Shown here piece after piece: positions 28,678 through 38,505 of a DNA stretch of 64,000 nucleotides. This stretch comes from Acinetobacter sp. ANC 4173. Lineage in GTDB: Bacteria > Pseudomonadota > Gammaproteobacteria > Pseudomonadales > Moraxellaceae. Position numbers and translations under genes: made by a program. The stretch is taken from NCBI RefSeq assembly GCF_004331255.1, contig NZ_SJOF01000008.1, positions 98,254-162,253 of the forward strand, given 5' to 3'. How positions within the stretch are numbered: position 1 is the first letter of the stretch; every line of letters begins with the position of its first letter. Below the pieces are notes generated by a model. The model was given only the letters and a program-made list of their open reading frames with translations. It was not told the DNA's origin and did not search any database.

Positions 28678-29721
28678 TTATTGTGGTTTTCTTAATTGCT
28701 GTGCAGCTTCTAACAATAAGTGTTCAGTTTGTTCCCAACCAATACAACCATCTGTTACAGACTGACCATAAATCATGTCGCATGAAATCTTTTGATTCCC
28801 TTCGACCAAATGACTCTCTAGCATAACCCCACGAACATTGGTTTGCTCACGCTCACTCACAATTTGACGGAGCACCTCTGACTGCAATTTTGGCTTCTTA
28901 TTGCTATTACCATGGCTGCAATCGATCACTAAAGCAGGTAAAACCCCTTTGGTTTTAGCCTTAATTTTGTTGATTTCTTCTGCCTGATAGTTCGGACCGG
29001 TATTTGAGCCACGTAAAATTAAATGTGCCAGTGGATTACCATGAGATTGAAGCATACAAGGTAAACCGGACTGACTCATTCCCAAGAATTGATGCGCATT
29101 TGAAGCCGATTGAATGGCATCTAAGGCAATTTGAATAGAACCATCAGTGCCATTTTTGAAACCAATGCTGTAGGGCATTTGGCTCGAAATTTCACGATGA
29201 ATTTGTGATTCACTGGTGCGAGCACCAATCGCTCCCCATGCCAATAAATCATCAAAATAAGCTGTAGCCATTGGGCTTAAAATTTCGCTCGCAATTGGCA
29301 AGCCCATTTCAATAATGTTTAAATATAACTGACGAGACTGTTCCAAACCTGACTGTAAATTGGATGAACCATCTAAGTCAGGATCATACATAAAGCCTTT
29401 CCAGCCCACTGTGGTGCGTGGTTTTTCAATATAAGCACGCATTACTAGAAAAATTTGATCAGAAACTTGCGCTTGTAATTGTTGTAGTTTTTGCGCGTAT
29501 TCCAAAGCTGCGACAGGGTCATGAAGGGAACATGGTCCTGTAATCACCAATAGTCGTGAATCTTCACCAGATAAAATATTTTGAATAATTTGACGATGTT
29601 CGGCAATCTGAGCCGCAAGTAGTGCAGAAAGAGGAAGTTGTGCTTTGAGTTGCTGAGGCAAACTCAATAGAGCTTCTTGTGTATTCGTTTGATGTTGTAG
29701 TGCAGTATTTAAAGCATTCAT
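28678..29721 (-). CDS. aroG: 3-deoxy-7-phosphoheptulonate (DAHP) synthase
   Basis: 347 residues, class I (AroF/G/H type). It joins phosphoenolpyruvate and erythrose 4-phosphate, the entry step of aromatic amino acid synthesis. Recognised segments: LLVITGPCSLHDPVAALEYA, MRAYIEKPRTTVGWKGFMYDPDLDG, WGAIGARTSESQIHRE, GFKNGTDGSIQIALDAI and VIDCSHGNSNK with metal-binding Cys/His. Which aromatic acid inhibits it cannot be read. AAAGGA lies before the ATG. The 440 bases upstream hold no ordinary gene but a promoter, an attenuator and two aromatic-rich leader peptides. Confidence 0.92.
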   Translation of the reverse strand: MNALNTALQHQTNTQEALLSLPQQLKAQLPLSALLAAQIAEHRQIIQNILSGEDSRLLVITGPCSLHDPVAALEYAQKLQQLQAQVSDQIFLVMRAYIEKPRTTVGWKGFMYDPDLDGSSNLQSGLEQSRQLYLNIIEMGLPIASEILSPMATAYFDDLLAWGAIGARTSESQIHREISSQMPYSIGFKNGTDGSIQIALDAIQSASNAHQFLGMSQSGLPCMLQSHGNPLAHLILRGSNTGPNYQAEEINKIKAKTKGVLPALVIDCSHGNSNKKPKLQSEVLRQIVSEREQTNVRGVMLESHLVEGNQKISCDMIYGQSVTDGCIGWEQTEHLLLEAAQQLRKPQ

Positions 29722-29734
29722 TGGTCTTTCCTTT

Positions 29735-29752
29735 GGACTGTCTGTTCAGTCC
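29735..29752 (-). promoter_or_regulatory. Small hairpin just before the DAHP synthase ribosome site
   Basis: GGACTG / CAGTCC, six-base loop, ending a few bases before AAAGGA of the synthase gene and starting just after the second leader peptide's stop. It has no T-run, so it is not a terminator. It could tune translation initiation or coupling. Confidence 0.4.
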
Positions 29753-29758
29753 GATCTT

Positions 29759-29863
29759 TTATTTGTGCGTTTTGGGTCTATGGGATGATAAGGATTGAGT
29801 CATAAACTGACTAAAGTAAAACCAATAACCGTTACTAAAATATGAAGTGTTAAATGCGTACAT
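29759..29863 (-). CDS. Second aromatic-rich leader peptide (34 residues)
   Basis: The minus strand encodes a 34-residue peptide starting ATG at 29863, with AGGAG seven bases upstream, and ending TAA at 29759, 37 bases before the DAHP synthase ATG. Ten of its first 20 residues are aromatic: five Phe, four Tyr and one Trp, including YFSNGYWFYFSQF. The second half is basic and polar without aromatics. It lies downstream of the attenuator terminator, so it is made only on read-through. The likely role is to sense charged aromatic tRNAs and couple or block translation of the synthase; this is inference. Confidence 0.65.
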   Translation of the reverse strand: MYAFNTSYFSNGYWFYFSQFMTQSLSSHRPKTHK

Positions 29864-29898
29864 GTGAATCTCCTAAAAATTTATAAAAAACAAAGCAT

Positions 29899-29929
29899 AA
29901 AAAAACCTGACCGGGGTTGCCGATCAGGT
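29899..29929 (-). terminator. Attenuator terminator in the DAHP synthase leader
   Basis: ACCTGATCGG / CCGGTCAGGT, a 10-bp stem with one G-T pair and loop CAACC, followed by six further T residues on the minus strand. It lies after the first leader peptide and before the synthase, so it is a premature terminator. Confidence 0.8.
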
Positions 29930-29990
29930 ATCAACTGGTGGGCAACCTTATTTTGCCCAAACGCGTTCAGGCAATTAGCTAAACTGCCAG
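29915..29990 (-). promoter_or_regulatory. Chain of alternative stems, transcription attenuator
   Basis: Read on the minus strand: A GGCAG (29988-29984), B TTGCCT (29974-29969), C TGGGCAA (29959-29953), D GGTTGCCCA (29947-29939), E GGCAACC (29921-29915, in the terminator's stem end and loop). C:D gives a 7-bp hairpin; D:E gives a 7-bp antiterminator that overlaps the terminator; B:C frees D. A ribosome stalled on the YFYFW codons would leave B free and favour D:E, so read-through; one at the stop codon would cover B, allow C:D and then the terminator. Confidence 0.65.
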
Positions 29991-30031
29991 AAATAAAAAT
30001 AAGCGTTTGCGATTAAAGGTTGCTTTAACAT
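29975..30031 (-). CDS. First aromatic leader peptide (18 residues)
   Basis: The minus strand from ATG 30031 reads MLKQPLIANAYFYFWQFS, then TAA. Six of the last nine residues are aromatic, with five in a row (YFYFW), the classic form of a control peptide for aromatic amino acid genes. The stop codon lies inside the A:B stem of the attenuator, as in trp and pheA leaders. The ribosome-binding site is weak (AAACAAAG). It starts 25 bases after the predicted transcription start. Confidence 0.7.
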   Translation of the reverse strand: MLKQPLIANAYFYFWQFS

Positions 30032-30062
30032 CTTTGTTTCATCAAAAAAGTATCTGAAATTT

Positions 30063-30091
30063 AAAATACGCCTTATTATTGCCTTTGACAA
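30063..30091 (-). promoter_or_regulatory. Promoter of the DAHP synthase leader transcript
   Basis: Minus strand TTGTCA, 17 bases, TATTTT. Transcription would start near 30056, 25 bases before the first leader peptide. The spacing is optimal; prediction only. Confidence 0.55.
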
Positions 30092-30161
30092 CCTTTATTT
30101 TAGGAATAATAGTTATGTCTAGAACAACTTTTACTTATCAATTCATTGAATGATCGAGATT

Positions 30162-31304
30162 TTAAACCCATCGCTTCAATTTATTTTGCATGGTCAGTTT
30201 CAACTGCTCCTTCCAGTCATTGGGTAATGAACTTTTGGCAAGTCGAACCCAAACGCTTGCAAACTGTTTGGTGAAACTGGCTTCGCTGTAATGAATTCCA
30301 TACTCAGCACACAATGCTTTAATTTTTGGCGCTACTTCTGCATAACGATTGGCGGGCATGTCTGGAAATAGATGGTGCTCAATTTGATGACTTAAATTAC
30401 CACTTAAAATATGTAGCCCTTGCGTGCCCGAAAAATTACTCGAACCCCGAATTTGACGTAAATACCACTCTGCCCGAGTTTCATTTTCAGTATTGTCTAA
30501 CTCAAAGGTTTCAGCATCTTCAGTAAAATGTCCATTAAAGATCACTGCTGATGCCCATAAACTACGGATCACATTGGCTACGGCATTGCCTGCAAATACT
30601 GGAATAGCATTTGGTCCCGCAATCAATGGAAAAAAGACATAGTCTTTAATCACTTGGCGCGTTACTTTTTTGCGTAATTTGACTGAATCTTGCCAAACTT
30701 CACGCCAGGTTTTGGTTTTATATACATAGACATCTTCCAGATGTAGGTTTTGCACACCCACATACCATTCAAAAAAAACCATGAGCTGAATAGTCAACGG
30801 AATGTTAAATAAAAATCTTGGCTCCCAAGGTTGGCTTTCACTTACTCGAATGAGTCCATAGCCGACGTCGTGGTCTTTTCCAACAATATTGGTATATGTA
30901 TGATGTACATAGTTATGGGTATATTTCCAATCATCGCCTGTTGCGATGGTATCCCAATCATAGTTTGCACCATTTAGGCTTGGGTCATTCAGCCAGTCAA
31001 ACTGACCATGCATCACGTTATGCCCCAACTCCATATTTTCAACAATTTTAGAAATCCCCAGTAGCCCTGTCCCCAATAACCAAACAGGTGGTAACCAGCC
31101 AGCGAACATCAACATACCGCGTGAGGCAATTTCACTATAGCGGACAAAATTTCGGATTTTATAGATATAAGCGGCATCATGCTCACCTAAACTTTGCATC
31201 GTTTCACGGCGAATGGCTTCGATCTTCTCTCCAAAGGACTGAATTTCTTCATCCGTTAGATACCGAGATTTGCTATTGCTTTGGAAATTAACGGGTTTAT
31301 TCAT
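30162..31304 (-). CDS. Membrane fatty acid desaturase
   Basis: 380 residues. Three histidine boxes hold the di-iron centre: HNVMH (near residue 95), HNYVHH (near 132) and QIEHH (near 315). Membrane helices lie around 65-90 and 215-245. It introduces a double bond into acyl-CoA or phospholipid acyl chains. The next gene upstream on the same strand is an iron-sulfur flavin reductase that probably donates its electrons; the two form an operon with a 24-base gap, as with DesB-type desaturases in Pseudomonas and Acinetobacter. Confidence 0.9.
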   Translation of the reverse strand: MNKPVNFQSNSKSRYLTDEEIQSFGEKIEAIRRETMQSLGEHDAAYIYKIRNFVRYSEIASRGMLMFAGWLPPVWLLGTGLLGISKIVENMELGHNVMHGQFDWLNDPSLNGANYDWDTIATGDDWKYTHNYVHHTYTNIVGKDHDVGYGLIRVSESQPWEPRFLFNIPLTIQLMVFFEWYVGVQNLHLEDVYVYKTKTWREVWQDSVKLRKKVTRQVIKDYVFFPLIAGPNAIPVFAGNAVANVIRSLWASAVIFNGHFTEDAETFELDNTENETRAEWYLRQIRGSSNFSGTQGLHILSGNLSHQIEHHLFPDMPANRYAEVAPKIKALCAEYGIHYSEASFTKQFASVWVRLAKSSLPNDWKEQLKLTMQNKLKRWV

Positions 31305-31328
31305 TTTATTTGTCCCTACATTAAACTT

Positions 31329-32354
31329 TTATAAATTAATCACAACTGGGCTAATCGCCTGTGAAATGCACAGTTTGATCTGAGTATTACACTGCTCATC
31401 AATTTCGCCTGTGAGCACATTTCGAACAGCCCCTTGTACTTTGGTGCAGGAACAAGTATTGCAAATACCCATACGGCAGCCATGTGCGGGTTTAAGCCCT
31501 GCTTTTTCAGCACTTTCCAACAAATTATCTGTTGCTAAAAATTCCTGCTGCGCACGGAGGAAAGTCACAGGTTGTGCTTCGAGTGTTTGATCAATCTGGA
31601 TTTTAAAATATTCTGTCTTGAGCAAATGCGAGATACTTTGATCGGTATAAAGCTGCTGCACACACTTCATCATGTTATTCGCACCACAGGCATAACACTC
31701 ACGCTGCTGATAGTCTGGTACGAGTTGCTGAAGTAGTGACTCACTAAGATGTTGCTTATTTTTCAATGTGTTAAATGAATGATATTTAAACTGTGGATAT
31801 TGTGCTGCTAAAGCTTCTAGTTCTGTGTGGTAGGCAGTATCACGGGTAAAATATATCAAATCGATAGGATGCTCTGTGCTTTTCAGCGCCTGTTTGACTA
31901 AAGCATAAATGGCGGTAATACCACTCCCTGAGGCAAGGAATAAGTTTGCTTGATTCGATTGTGGTTTAAATACAAACTCGCCCTGAGCTTGAGAGATTTC
32001 AATGACTGCGCCTAAAGCTAAGTCGGTTACAGCTCTTGAAACAGATCCCTGTTGTTTTATGGCAATCAGCACATCACCATTGTCGAGGATGTCGACTATA
32101 GAATAACTGCGCTGTTGACGTATGCCTGCAATTACAACCGTGAGCAAAATACTTTGCCCTGCAAGCACTTGAGTGCTATTAAAGTTTTGATTTGGTCGTA
32201 ACTTTAACTGAATAAAATCATCACTTAATGCTTTACGCGCAATGATTTGAGCCTTAATTTTTTTCCACGCCCAAATTGGATGAATTTTTTCTGCGATAAA
32301 ATCGACAAAGTCTTCGCGTATCCACTCTGGCTTATATTGCACATGATTTCCCAT
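31329..32354 (-). CDS. Ferredoxin reductase with C-terminal 2Fe-2S domain
   Basis: About 341 residues. FAD-binding domain (RQQRSYSIVD, the RxYS motif), NAD(P)H domain (FLASGSGITAIYALVKQ), and a plant-type ferredoxin domain with GCRMGICNTC and CSCTKVQGAV ligand spacing, plus a distal cysteine near the end. It should pass electrons from NAD(P)H to the neighbouring desaturase. I chose the ATG at 32354, after ATAGGT; a TTG 21 bases upstream is less likely. Confidence 0.88.
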   Translation of the reverse strand: MGNHVQYKPEWIREDFVDFIAEKIHPIWAWKKIKAQIIARKALSDDFIQLKLRPNQNFNSTQVLAGQSILLTVVIAGIRQQRSYSIVDILDNGDVLIAIKQQGSVSRAVTDLALGAVIEISQAQGEFVFKPQSNQANLFLASGSGITAIYALVKQALKSTEHPIDLIYFTRDTAYHTELEALAAQYPQFKYHSFNTLKNKQHLSESLLQQLVPDYQQRECYACGANNMMKCVQQLYTDQSISHLLKTEYFKIQIDQTLEAQPVTFLRAQQEFLATDNLLESAEKAGLKPAHGCRMGICNTCSCTKVQGAVRNVLTGEIDEQCNTQIKLCISQAISPVVINL

Positions 32355-32549
32355 AATTGTACCTATCTGAATCAATCTATATTTTTATACAACTGTCTTT
32401 TATTGCTGAGTTTACAATAAATTTAACTGTGGTAGTGCTCTATGTCAGATGAGGACAAAACATATCATTTGGCATTTATTATCATTTTTTGTCTAACAAA
32501 AGTTACTTCTTGCCAATCTACTTACATAAAAATTTTAGATGTAGATAAA

Positions 32550-32577
32550 AAAAGACCAAGCATTTGCTCGGTCTTTT
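32550..32577 (-). terminator. Terminator after the formaldehyde dehydrogenase gene
   Basis: 12-bp stem AAAAGACCAAGC / GCTCGGTCTTTT with one G-T pair and a four-base loop, 18 bases past the stop on the minus strand; a T-run follows on that strand. Confidence 0.8.
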
Positions 32578-32594
32578 GTCGTGACTAGACTAAC

Positions 32595-33770
<1,176 letters not shown>

Positions 33771-33832
33771 TTAATTCAACCATAACCGCATGATAATATG
33801 TATTTATCTTGGTAATAATGAATTAGAACAAG

Positions 33833-35386
33833 ATGCAAAAAAATACCAGATATTTCTCTTTATTATTATGTGCAAACTTAGGTTTACTCACGGCTTGTAG
33901 CCTTCCACCAAACCAGGCAAAGAAAGAATCTGCTTCAAACTACCACACGGAACATTGGATACAACACCAAAATGTTGATGCCCAACTCCAGCAAGGACTT
34001 ACTGCCTATTTAGCATTAGATGATGCATTTATGAGTATCGCATCACGTATTCATTTAATACGAGATGCGAAACATACGCTTGATTTGCAATATTATATTT
34101 GGGAAGACGACTCCTTAGGTCATATGATATTGGCTGAACTATTAAAAGCAGCAGATCGCGGTGTTAAAGTCCGCCTCATGATTGATGATCAAAATGGCAC
34201 CAAATTAGATCCGTTACTTGAAAAGTTAGTTACACATCCGAATTTCGAAATCAAACTCTACAACCCTTATAAATATCGAAATTTTAGGGTTATTGATTAT
34301 GCTTTTCGGTTGAAACAGATCAATCATCGTATGCATAACAAGCTAATTATTGCCGATGGTGCCATTGCAGTGACTGGGGGACGTAATATTAGCCGCGAAT
34401 ATTTTGATGCAGGTCATGATTTTCAATTTACCGACATGGACATCTTGTTCTTTGGTAATGCAGTAAAATCTGCCAATCAAATTTTCATTAACTTCTGGAA
34501 TAGTGAACTGAGTTATTCAGTACAACAACTGATTGGGGTTGGATCGGCAGATGAACTGGCGCAACTTCGTAAAAATTATGCGGTGAACGATCATGAAAAA
34601 GAACGGTTCATTAACCAACTAGATTTGGCGCAGAAACACATCATGGCTCAATTGCAGGAACGTCAGGTTGAATGGGTTAAAGCACAATTTTTGGCTGATG
34701 ATCCAGAAAAAACGCTGGGCAATATTGCTCAAGATAAATTGCTGTATTCTCAACTCAAACATGCAATGGGTATTCCTAAAGAACATTTGGAATTGGTATC
34801 GGCTTATTTTGTACCCACTAAAGAAGGAGCTGCTTTTCTTGCTGATCTTTCACATCAAAATATTAAAGTTCGTGTTTTAACCAATTCTTTTTTAGCCAAT
34901 GATGTGGCTTTGGTCCATGCTTTCTATCAAAAATATCGGAAAGAGCTGCTTAAAAATGGCATTCAACTTTATGAGTTTAAACCTGATATTCAACGAAAAC
35001 AGCGTACTTGGTATGAGGTATTAACAGGTAATGCAATTCCTGCCAAAGGAAAAAGTTCGTCAAGATTACATGCCAAATTTTTTGGTGTAGATGGCAAAGT
35101 TTTTATTGGTTCATTTAATTTTGACCCACGCTCTGTGAACTTAAATACTGAAGTGGGCTTGGTGGTCGAATCGGATCATTTACAAAACCAAGTCACACAT
35201 GCGATGGATCGTTACTTACCCCGGATTGCATACGAATTAAAACTTAATCCTCAAGGTGAAATTATTTGGTTAGAACATCATGAGAATGGTCAAGTGACTG
35301 AATATAATGTTGATCCGCACACCACAAAGTTTCAGCGTTTTACTTTTAAAAGTTTGTCTTACTTACCGATTGAATGGATGATGTAA
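33833..35386 (+). CDS. Phospholipase D-family lipoprotein (cardiolipin synthase-like)
   Basis: 517 residues. A lipoprotein signal peptide ends in the lipobox LLTAC with Cys22. Two HKD motifs: HRMHNKLIIADGAIAVTGGRN near residue 168 and SSRLHAKFFGVDGKVFIGSFNFDPRS near 412. Proteins of this type resemble ClsC and act on phospholipids at the membrane; cardiolipin synthesis is the likely reaction. The last codons lie inside a 15-bp terminator stem. Confidence 0.85.
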   Translation: MQKNTRYFSLLLCANLGLLTACSLPPNQAKKESASNYHTEHWIQHQNVDAQLQQGLTAYLALDDAFMSIASRIHLIRDAKHTLDLQYYIWEDDSLGHMILAELLKAADRGVKVRLMIDDQNGTKLDPLLEKLVTHPNFEIKLYNPYKYRNFRVIDYAFRLKQINHRMHNKLIIADGAIAVTGGRNISREYFDAGHDFQFTDMDILFFGNAVKSANQIFINFWNSELSYSVQQLIGVGSADELAQLRKNYAVNDHEKERFINQLDLAQKHIMAQLQERQVEWVKAQFLADDPEKTLGNIAQDKLLYSQLKHAMGIPKEHLELVSAYFVPTKEGAAFLADLSHQNIKVRVLTNSFLANDVALVHAFYQKYRKELLKNGIQLYEFKPDIQRKQRTWYEVLTGNAIPAKGKSSSRLHAKFFGVDGKVFIGSFNFDPRSVNLNTEVGLVVESDHLQNQVTHAMDRYLPRIAYELKLNPQGEIIWLEHHENGQVTEYNVDPHTTKFQRFTFKSLSYLPIEWMM

Positions 35387-35409
35387 TGACAAAATCATTA
35401 CATCATCCA
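35375..35409. terminator. Bidirectional terminator covering the phospholipase stop codon
   Basis: Perfect 15-bp inverted repeat beginning TGGATGATGTAATGA, loop CAAAA, followed by TTTT. The stop codon of the plus-strand gene lies inside the left arm. It ends both converging genes. Confidence 0.8.
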
Positions 35410-35427
35410 TTTTCGCATCAAAAAAGC

Positions 35428-36870
35428 TTAATTCGATTGTGTTTCATTGTTGTTGATCAACATTTCGGAATTAGGTTTTTCATGATCAAAACTAAAACTA
35501 TCCATCACTTGCGCAATGATCTCAAATATTTGGGGATTCATACACTGCGCCACATTAAAACGCATTAAATGTTTTGCACCTTCTGATTGGCTAAAGGCAT
35601 GTCCTGGAGCAAGAATTAATCCACGTTTTAAACAACGTCGTGATAATTCTGCTGCATCAATATCTGAAGGCAGTTTACACCATAAGAAAATTCCAGCTTT
35701 AGGAATGAGTATAGGTTCTATACGCAGTTGCCTTAATCGTTGAATGCACAATCCCATACTGGTATTGAGTTTCTTTTTTAATGACTCGATGTGTTTTAAA
35801 TATTGACTATCCATAAGTGCTGCAAATACAATTTCCGCATTTAAATGTCCACTACTAAAATTAGTTGCTATTTTTAAATCAATATATTTTTCAATATCTT
35901 GCTGACTAGAAACAATATAACCGCAGCGCAGCGAAGCGGTTAAAGTTTTAGAGAAGCTGCCAATTTGAATCACCCGCCCTAAACCCATAAGTGTGGAATA
36001 TCGTGGTGCGGGAACATATTCAAATTCTGAAAAGATATCATCTTCCACAATCAATAGATTCGCTTGATCTGCTAATTTGGCAACTTGATAGGCTCGTTGT
36101 ATAGATAAAGTCGCACCTGTCGGATTATGAATTCCAGAGTTGGTTAAATAGAGTTTAGGTTGATATTGTAAGGCTTGTTCAAAACATTCAATATCAGGAC
36201 CTTGAGCTGTAAATGGAATGGCAATGGCCTGTAAATGGTGGGCTTGAATCAAGGCTTGAAAATTAAAATAGCATGGATCATCGACTAGAATGACGTCCCC
36301 AGCTTTCAAATGCACACGAAAAATTAAGTCGATAGACTGAGTCCCAGAATCTGTAATTAAGATTTGTGAGGGTTCAACTTGTATTTCATATTGATTATTT
36401 TTACGGGCAATCCATTGCCTTAAGCCCAGATGACCATGCGGTACAGGATACTCTACCAGCATCTTTATAGATGATTTCGCTGCATGTTTGAGAGCTTTAC
36501 GTAAACTACTTTCAGGCATCCACTCTGGAGGTAGCCAGCCGCAACCGGGTTTAAGCGTTTCCTCATTCGCATCCAAAGATTGGCGCGAAATCCATAAAGG
36601 ATTAATTTCTCGATCATATTGAACATGATGTTCTGCTATTTTCTTCGTTTGCATCTGACCTTTAACATAAAACCCTGAACCTGCTCTTGCCTCAAGTACA
36701 CCCTCAGTAACTAAACGTGCATACGCTTCCACAACTGTCGAAATTGAAAAATTCAGATCTTGCGCTAAACGCCGTACCGAAGGTAAGCGCGCACCAGCAA
36801 CAAAACGTTGGTTTGAAATTTGGGATTTGATTTGTTCCATCACAATATCAATTTTGCTTTGCGTATACAT
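35428..36870 (-). CDS. MocR-type regulator (GntR winged helix fused to aminotransferase)
   Basis: 480 residues. The N-terminal GntR winged helix covers about 1-75 (GARLPSVRRLAQDLNFSISTVVEAYARLVTEGVLEARAGSGFYV). The rest is a class I aminotransferase fold that binds PLP, with the lysine in IGSFSKTLTASLRCGYI and NSGIHNPTGATLS before it. MocR proteins sense PLP or amino compounds and regulate neighbouring genes. It is divergent from an EamA transporter, its probable target, with repeat half-sites in between. Confidence 0.88.
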   Translation of the reverse strand: MYTQSKIDIVMEQIKSQISNQRFVAGARLPSVRRLAQDLNFSISTVVEAYARLVTEGVLEARAGSGFYVKGQMQTKKIAEHHVQYDREINPLWISRQSLDANEETLKPGCGWLPPEWMPESSLRKALKHAAKSSIKMLVEYPVPHGHLGLRQWIARKNNQYEIQVEPSQILITDSGTQSIDLIFRVHLKAGDVILVDDPCYFNFQALIQAHHLQAIAIPFTAQGPDIECFEQALQYQPKLYLTNSGIHNPTGATLSIQRAYQVAKLADQANLLIVEDDIFSEFEYVPAPRYSTLMGLGRVIQIGSFSKTLTASLRCGYIVSSQQDIEKYIDLKIATNFSSGHLNAEIVFAALMDSQYLKHIESLKKKLNTSMGLCIQRLRQLRIEPILIPKAGIFLWCKLPSDIDAAELSRRCLKRGLILAPGHAFSQSEGAKHLMRFNVAQCMNPQIFEIIAQVMDSFSFDHEKPNSEMLINNNETQSN

Positions 36871-36902
36871 AGCTGAGTATTCAAGTTAATAGATCACTGA
36901 CA

Positions 36903-36950
36903 ATACAAATTGTATACCAATACAGTTATTTAAGATTGTACTGGATTGTA
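36903..36950. promoter_or_regulatory. Repeated half-sites between the MocR and EamA genes
   Basis: A palindrome ATACAA-A-TTGTAT at 36903-36915, then GATTGTA at 36934 and again at 36944, ten bases (one helical turn) apart. MocR proteins are known to use direct and inverted repeats like this. Operator status is inferred. Confidence 0.45.
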
Positions 36951-37008
36951 TCTGTTTAGAGCTTCTCATTTGGCATGTAATTGAGCTATATATAAATGAG
37001 ATTTGAAC

Positions 37009-37872
37009 ATGAAGCAAAGTAATATGGGGTGGATACATGGCTTTCTAGGTATGGTCATTTTCGCAGGCTCTATGCCTGCTACACGTCTTGCGGTGGTGGG
37101 ATTCAGCCCAGAATTTCTCACAGGCGCTCGTGCTGTGATAGCTGCTGGACTCGCAATGTTATGCCTTCTATTGTTTAAACAACCCTTTCCAACCTTTAAA
37201 CAAATCAAATCTTTAATTGTAATTGCATTTGGCGTTGTGTTCGGTTTTCCATTTTTCACAGCACTTGCTTTAGAACACATGACTGCGGCACGTGCCCTTG
37301 TTTTTGTGGCATTACTTCCTTTAGCTACCGCCATTTTTGCCGTGTTACGTGCAGGCGAAAGACCTTCGAGTAAGTTTTGGCTTTCTGCAATCATAGGCAG
37401 CAGCTTTGTTGCCATATTTATGTGGTTTCAAGATCAGCAAAGTTTTCATCTTAGTGCTGATCTATATATGCTGATTGCTGTATTGGTTTGTGGTTTAGGC
37501 TATGCCGAAGGTGGACAACTCTCAAAACAGCTCGGTGGTTGGCAAGTCATTTGCTGGGCATTGATTATTGCGTTACCTTTAATGTTGTTGTTATTTGGAA
37601 TTTATTATCCTGACAATTGGGCATCTATTCCTCTTACAGCATATGCAGGATTGTTCTATGTTTCCCTATTTAGCATGCTGATTGGTTTTGTGTTTTGGTA
37701 CAAAGGTTTGGCATTAGGCGGCGTTGCACGTGTTGGGCAAATTCAACTATTACAACCCTTTTTGGGGCTCATACTTTGCACTCTAGTACTTCATGAATCT
37801 ATCGATTTTGCTATGATTGTCGTGTGTTTCGCCGTCATTATATGTGTCTTCTATGCCAAAAAGTATGCTTAA
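37009..37872 (+). CDS. EamA/DMT-family transporter
   Basis: 287 residues, ten hydrophobic helices in two EamA repeats (GWIHGFLGMVIFAGSMPATRLAVVGFSPEFLTGARAVIAAG, and the second half from about residue 150). It probably exports a small metabolite such as an amino acid. The ATG at 37009 follows TGAGAT; a TTG six bases upstream is possible. The divergent MocR gene suggests control by a PLP-linked signal. Confidence 0.85.
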   Translation: MKQSNMGWIHGFLGMVIFAGSMPATRLAVVGFSPEFLTGARAVIAAGLAMLCLLLFKQPFPTFKQIKSLIVIAFGVVFGFPFFTALALEHMTAARALVFVALLPLATAIFAVLRAGERPSSKFWLSAIIGSSFVAIFMWFQDQQSFHLSADLYMLIAVLVCGLGYAEGGQLSKQLGGWQVICWALIIALPLMLLLFGIYYPDNWASIPLTAYAGLFYVSLFSMLIGFVFWYKGLALGGVARVGQIQLLQPFLGLILCTLVLHESIDFAMIVVCFAVIICVFYAKKYA

Positions 37873-37898
37873 AGCTCTAACTTGAAAGATACATCTAC

Positions 37899-38483
37899 TT
37901 AGATTAAACCAATTTTTTGGAAAAGTTGTTGATAGGCTTCAGCTTTTTTCTCTAATGCTAATGGGTAAGCACGCGAAGAGGATGGCATTCGAGATAAAGT
38001 TAACACACGCTCTGCAAAAAATGTCTGTGAACTTGCCCCAATTATAGGTTTTTCAGTGCTTTCAGGCATGGATAACATGAGCGTGTCTGTTGCCTTATCC
38101 CCTGTGGTGACAATGTTTTGACAAAGAGGAATCTTGGCTAATAACGAAGTTAGATCGGTCGGCGTTTCTATATGTAAAAATTTATCTGAGGCATTCTCTT
38201 TTAAACGAACAACTTGATATGCCGTATCAAAAATAGCAATCCCTTTTTCTATTAAGAAATCACGGATTTTCTGCTCATAAAAATTCTTATTGGGAAGGTC
38301 TAGAAAATACGCTTTGTCTTGGAAAAAGATCAGCCCAAAGATTCGCCACATGTCGTTCTGATAATTCGGATAGTAAAAATCCATTTTCCAACGTGTTTTG
38401 GGTGGTGGAAAACTGCCCAGCATCAGTAATTTTGCATTTGCTGGTAAAAATGGTTCGAGCGGATGGGTTTCTATAACTGACAT
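37899..38483 (-). CDS. Uracil-DNA glycosylase superfamily protein
   Basis: 194 residues. The motif LLMLGSFPPPKTRWKMDFYYPNYQNDMWRIFGLIF fits the family's first active-site region, followed by a late LTLSRMPSSSRAYPL, comparable to the loop that enters the minor groove. The PPPKTRWKMDFYY form differs from classical Ung and from the Mug GINP motif, so substrate (uracil, hypoxanthine or other) is open. It is followed 22 bases upstream on the same strand by a DUF3147 gene. Confidence 0.75.
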   Translation of the reverse strand: MSVIETHPLEPFLPANAKLLMLGSFPPPKTRWKMDFYYPNYQNDMWRIFGLIFFQDKAYFLDLPNKNFYEQKIRDFLIEKGIAIFDTAYQVVRLKENASDKFLHIETPTDLTSLLAKIPLCQNIVTTGDKATDTLMLSMPESTEKPIIGASSQTFFAERVLTLSRMPSSSRAYPLALEKKAEAYQQLFQKIGLI

Positions 38484-38505
38484 TTCTTAAAATTAACACT
38501 TATAT

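Noticed and set aside
36966..37415. 149-codon frame antisense to the EamA gene
   Set aside because: Shadow of the transporter; low-complexity Ala/Lys/Arg composition and no ribosome site.
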